8,528 bases of DNA from an uncultured Clostridia bacterium (GTDB lineage: Bacteria; Bacillota; Clostridia; TANB77; CAG-508): contig CAOPQH010000065.1 in assembly GCA_948505485.1 (NCBI GenBank), positions 1 through 8,528 of the forward strand, read 5' to 3'. How positions within the stretch are numbered: the first letter of the stretch is position 1; each line of letters opens with the position of its first letter. The position numbers and the translations under genes were made by a program. This document shows, in pieces, positions 5,073 through 8,528 of the stretch. The notes below the pieces were generated by a model. It was not told where the DNA came from, searched no databases, and saw nothing but the letters and a program-made list of their open reading frames with translations.

Positions 5073-7649
5073 ATGGATGTAATAAAAAAGTTAATTTTAA
5101 AAGATTTACAATTAAATAAAAAAAGAACAATAGTTACTATAATAGGTATTATACTTTCAACAGCTTTAATATGTGCAGTTGCTGGAATGGTTACAAGTGT
5201 ACAAAAAACATTAGTTGAAGCTTCTAAAAGAGATGATGGTAACTATCATGTAACTTTATATAATGTACCAAAAGATGAATTAAAATATATTCAAAATAAC
5301 AGAAATATAGAAAAGAGTTATTTATCAGAAGAGTTAGGATATAGTTATTTAAAAGAAAGTAAAAATGAATATAAACCATATTTAAATATAGTTGCAATGG
5401 AGGACTTTCAAAATTCAGGGGTAAACTTAGTATCTGGTAGATTACCAGAAAACAGTAATGAAATAGTTATATCTGAAAGTATTTTAAGCAATGGAAAAGT
5501 AAAATATGATATTGGACAAAAACTTGCACTAGATATAGGTAAAAGAATTTCAAATGGATATGAATTAAATCAAAGAGATCCATATGATGAAGAAAACCCA
5601 GAGCGTTTAGAAAAACAGTTTACAAAAGAATATACAATAGTTGGTATAATTGAAAGAATGAATAAAAAAGTAGAACCACATACTGCTCCAGGGTATACTG
5701 TTATAACAAAATTAGAGGGAGTAGATAAAAAAGCAAATATATCAATACTATATAAAAATAAATTTAAATATCAAGAATATACAGAGCAAATAAATGAAAT
5801 GAAACAAAGCGATAGTTCGACTAAAGAAGAGGATATAATAAGAGTTTCAGGAATGAGAAATAAGTATTGTTCACAAAAGTATGAAGTAGATGTAAATACT
5901 TCATTATTATCATACGAAGGTGCTAATTTAAGTGATAACACAATGACAACTTTATGTGGGGTAGCAGGTATTGTTATTGCAATAATTATAGTTTCTAGTG
6001 TGTTTGTAATAAGAAATAGTTTTGCAATTTCTATTACAGAAAAAATGAAACAATATGGTATGCTTTCAAGTATTGGAGCAACTTCAAAGCAGATAAAGAA
6101 AAGTGTATTATTTGAAGGATTTGTTTTAGGATTTATAGCAATACCACTAGGAATAATTTCGGGAGTGGTTGCAGTAATAGTATTATTATGCCTCATGAAT
6201 TTTATTTTAGAGGATTATTTAAATGGAATTAAATTTTTATATAGTATTCCAATTATACCAATCTTAATATCAATATTATTAAGTGCAATTACAATATATT
6301 TATCTTGTAGAGCTTCTGCTAGAAGAGCTTCAAAAGTATCTCCTATAGAAGCAATAAGAAGTAATCAAGATATAAAAATTAAATCTAAAAAAATGAGATG
6401 TCCTAAATATATTAGTAAAGTATTTGGAATAGGTGGAGAAATATCATATAAAAATTTAAAAAGAAACAAGAAGAAATATAGAACAACAATAATTTCTATA
6501 ATAGTTAGTGTGGTAATATTTATATCATTATCAACTTTTATAGAATATGGATTTAAAATGTCTAATGTTTATTATACAGAATTAAGCTATAATATATCAA
6601 TGTATTGTAATCAAGACGAAAAAGATTTCTTTAAAAAAGTAAGTAAATTAGATAATATAGAAAAATATTCTATACAAACAGAAGAATTAATAGAGATAAA
6701 TGATAAACAAAATAAATATTTAACAGATTTTGCAAAAGGAAGATTAGGATTAGAATATAATGAAAATAAAATTACAACTGAAATACTTTCTATTGGAGAA
6801 CAAGAGTATAATAGATATATAAAAGAATTAGGTGGAGATGCAAAAAAATATGAAAAAGGTGCAATTCTAATTAATGAAGGAATGGTATATTATGATGGAA
6901 AACAAGAAATAGGAGAAATATATAATATAAAAACAGGAGATAGTTTAAATGTAACAACTGTAGAAGATAAGAAAAGTTTAAATGTTGATATTGTATCTGT
7001 TACAAATAAAAAACCTATGGGACTAGAAACTACTTATTCAGATGCAGGATTCTTAATTGTAAGTGATAATTTTTTAGAAAATATTACAAATAAAAATACA
7101 AATATAATGTATATAAATTCAACTGATGCTACAAAATTAGAAGATGATATATCAAAATTAATGGAAACTGAAAATATATCTAAAAGTAATATAAGTATCA
7201 ATAATATTGAAGAAGCACAAAAAGCACAAAATTCAATGATATTAGTAATTTCAATTTTCCTTTACGGATTTATAACAGTAATAACATTAATAGGAATAAC
7301 AAATATATTTAATACTATATCAACAAATATGAATTTAAGGAAAAAAGAATTTGCTATGCTTAAATCTGTTGGTATGACATCAAAAGAATTTAAAAGAATG
7401 ATAAGATTGGAAAATATTTTCTATGGTATAAAAGCTTTAATTATAGGTATACCAATGGGTATAGGAATGTCTTATTTAATATATAAAGCATTTTTAAATA
7501 GCTTAGAAATAAAATATATGTTACCAATAAATGCTATTGTAATTGCTACTGTATTTGTATTTTTAGTAATAGGAATTATAATGAGGTTTGCAGTTAAGAA
7601 GATAAATAAACAAAATATTATTGAGACTATTAGAAATGATAATATATAG
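5073..7649 (+). CDS. ABC transporter permease, duplicated FtsX-domain type
   Basis: A membrane protein of 858 residues with two similar halves. Each half has one N-terminal membrane helix, a large extracytoplasmic region, and a three-helix FtsX domain. By eye the helices lie at about 19-41, 293-315, 350-378 and 392-412, then 470-493, 722-745, 782-804 and 819-842. Each half ends in the FtsX-type tail (ARRASKVSPIEAIR near 417-430 and KKINKQNIIETIR near the C-terminus). Such permeases with LolD/MacB-like ATPases usually act on peptides, lipids or lipoproteins rather than on small solutes. Beside a two-component system, export of or resistance to antimicrobial peptides is a reasonable guess, but the eight-helix plan differs from the ten-helix BceB. 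The start lies 2 bp after the ATPase stop, with AAAGGA upstream (5057-5062). The frame is intact. Confidence 0.9.
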   Translation: MDVIKKLILKDLQLNKKRTIVTIIGIILSTALICAVAGMVTSVQKTLVEASKRDDGNYHVTLYNVPKDELKYIQNNRNIEKSYLSEELGYSYLKESKNEYKPYLNIVAMEDFQNSGVNLVSGRLPENSNEIVISESILSNGKVKYDIGQKLALDIGKRISNGYELNQRDPYDEENPERLEKQFTKEYTIVGIIERMNKKVEPHTAPGYTVITKLEGVDKKANISILYKNKFKYQEYTEQINEMKQSDSSTKEEDIIRVSGMRNKYCSQKYEVDVNTSLLSYEGANLSDNTMTTLCGVAGIVIAIIIVSSVFVIRNSFAISITEKMKQYGMLSSIGATSKQIKKSVLFEGFVLGFIAIPLGIISGVVAVIVLLCLMNFILEDYLNGIKFLYSIPIIPILISILLSAITIYLSCRASARRASKVSPIEAIRSNQDIKIKSKKMRCPKYISKVFGIGGEISYKNLKRNKKKYRTTIISIIVSVVIFISLSTFIEYGFKMSNVYYTELSYNISMYCNQDEKDFFKKVSKLDNIEKYSIQTEELIEINDKQNKYLTDFAKGRLGLEYNENKITTEILSIGEQEYNRYIKELGGDAKKYEKGAILINEGMVYYDGKQEIGEIYNIKTGDSLNVTTVEDKKSLNVDIVSVTNKKPMGLETTYSDAGFLIVSDNFLENITNKNTNIMYINSTDATKLEDDISKLMETENISKSNISINNIEEAQKAQNSMILVISIFLYGFITVITLIGITNIFNTISTNMNLRKKEFAMLKSVGMTSKEFKRMIRLENIFYGIKALIIGIPMGIGMSYLIYKAFLNSLEIKYMLPINAIVIATVFVFLVIGIIMRFAVKKINKQNIIETIRNDNI

Positions 7650-7660
7650 TAGAAAGAGAT

Positions 7661-7704
7661 AACAAAGTTACTTAGAAAGAGTCTTAAGTGGCTTTGTTTT
7701 TTTT
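7661..7704 (+). terminator. Rho-independent terminator of the ABC operon
   Basis: A 14-bp stem pairs 7661-7674 with 7685-7698 (AACAAAG against CTTTGTT, then two G-T wobbles and five more pairs), with a loop of 10 nt. It is followed by an unbroken run of eight T. It lies 12 bp after the permease stop and separates the operon from the glycosyltransferase. Confidence 0.9.
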
Positions 7705-7714
7705 GCCTAAAACA

Positions 7715-7743
7715 TTGACAAATTGCTATTTTAGGGATAAAAT
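7715..7743 (+). promoter_or_regulatory. Promoter of the glycosyltransferase gene
   Basis: A perfect TTGACA (7715-7720) lies 17 bp from TAAAAT (7738-7743), one base off the consensus. The start is predicted near 7750, giving a leader of about 26 nt. It lies directly after the ABC operon terminator, so the downstream gene is an independent unit. Confidence 0.7.
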
Positions 7744-7775
7744 TACACTATGTTATAAACTTGGGAGTGAAGTGG

Positions 7776-8528
7776 ATGAAAGACACTGATACAATAGATA
7801 TATTATTAGCAACATATAATGGAGAAAAATACATAAAAACACAATTAGAAAGTATAATAAATCAAACATATAAAAATATAAGAGTGTTAATAAATGATGA
7901 TTGTTCTACAGATGGGACAAGATTAATATTAGAAGAATATGAAAAAAAAGATAAAAGAATAATTGTAAATTATAATGAAAAAAATTTAGGATATATAAAA
8001 AATTTTGAAAGTTTATTAAATAGAGTAGAGAGTAAGTACTTTATGTTATCTGACCAAGATGATTATTGGGAAAACACAAAAATAGAGCATTCATTAAAAA
8101 GATTAATTGAAGAAGATGCAGATTTAGTATTTACAGACTTACAGCCAGTAGATGACAAATTAAAAACAATAACACCATCAATGATTAGATTTATGAATTT
8201 TAAACCTAATATAGACAAATACAATGATTATAAATTAGTATTTTTAAGGAACTGTGTAACAGGTTGTACAATACTTTCAAAAAAAAATTTAATAAAAAAT
8301 TATTTACCAATTCCAAGTAATAAGCCTATGGTACATGATTGGTGGATGGCTCTAATAATTGCGCAAACAGGCAAATTAGCTTTTTTAGATGAGCCAACAG
8401 TAAAGTACAGACAACATGGAGATAATCAATTAGGTATTTATGGAATGAAGAATTATGTACAAGACTTCGATGAATACAGGCAAAAATATATAAATTTAAA
8501 ATTAGAACAATTTAAAATTTATATAGAA
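7776..8528 (+). CDS. Family 2 glycosyltransferase, rhamnosyltransferase-like, partial
   Basis: 251 codons are open to the right edge, so the C-terminus is missing. The GT-A fold starts with ILLATYNGEKYI (9-20), a typical GT2 opening, and NDDCSTDGT (40-48) for nucleotide-sugar binding. SDQDDYW (92-98) supplies the metal-binding DxD equivalent. HDWWM (187-191) and YRQHGDN (211-217) are typical of rhamnosyltransferase-like GT2 enzymes of cell-surface polysaccharide pathways. It probably acts at the cytoplasmic face of the membrane, adding a sugar to a lipid-linked or cell-wall glycan; donor and acceptor cannot be told from sequence. The start has GGGAG (7763-7767) 8 nt upstream. It has its own promoter and follows a strong terminator, so it likely opens a separate polysaccharide operon. 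Confidence 0.88.
   Translation, partial: MKDTDTIDILLATYNGEKYIKTQLESIINQTYKNIRVLINDDCSTDGTRLILEEYEKKDKRIIVNYNEKNLGYIKNFESLLNRVESKYFMLSDQDDYWENTKIEHSLKRLIEEDADLVFTDLQPVDDKLKTITPSMIRFMNFKPNIDKYNDYKLVFLRNCVTGCTILSKKNLIKNYLPIPSNKPMVHDWWMALIIAQTGKLAFLDEPTVKYRQHGDNQLGIYGMKNYVQDFDEYRQKYINLKLEQFKIYIE

Noticed and set aside
5771..6196. Minus-strand open frame of 141 codons inside the permease gene
   Set aside because: It is antisense to a strong coding frame with clear FtsX motifs, has no RBS, and its amino-acid mix is a mirror of the + frame.

Overview
The window is very AT-rich: codons such as AGA, ATA and TTA dominate, and ribosome binding sites are strong AGGAGG types. This points to a low-GC Firmicute, most likely one of the Clostridia. 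No marker gene fixes the genus. All clear protein genes lie on the + strand. Nothing here was checked against a database; family names come from motifs visible in the translations.

Layout. Positions 1-319 hold a terminator for a gene left of the window, then a consensus-like promoter and a 5' leader that contains an 18-codon micro-ORF. A complete gene for a DapB-fold NAD(P)-dependent dehydrogenase of the 2,4-diaminopentanoate dehydrogenase type follows (320-1396). Positions 1401-1708 carry a tandem repeat with an exact 133-bp period. Its third unit is cut short and ends in an inverted arm. Next is a two-component pair: an OmpR-type response regulator (1806-2474) and a membrane histidine kinase with a TTG start (2476-3693).

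The 659-bp gap at 3694-4352 is the most interesting part. It contains what looks like an unannotated type I toxin-antitoxin locus. There is a 33-residue single-pass hydrophobic peptide (3867-3968) behind an RBS-masking hairpin, and a convergent antisense RNA of about 95 nt driven by a perfect TTGACA-17-TATAAT promoter and ended by a hairpin terminator. The two ends of the locus are inverted repeats of each other. To its right lie a decayed transposase fragment, a G-rich REP-like stretch, and phased GTCAC boxes in front of the next operon.

That operon (4389-7649) encodes an ABC transporter ATPase of the LolD/MacB type and an 858-residue FtsX-type permease. As sequenced, the ATPase gene has a +1 frameshift just after Walker A, so it is either broken or a sequencing error. 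A strong terminator follows. The last gene, from its own promoter, is a family 2 glycosyltransferase that runs off the right edge.

How the genes work together (inference). The kinase and regulator probably sense an envelope or peptide signal and switch on the ABC transporter. Related GTCA(C/T)TT boxes in front of both the regulator gene and the transporter operon support this. The toxin-antitoxin locus and transposon debris sit between the regulators and their likely target.
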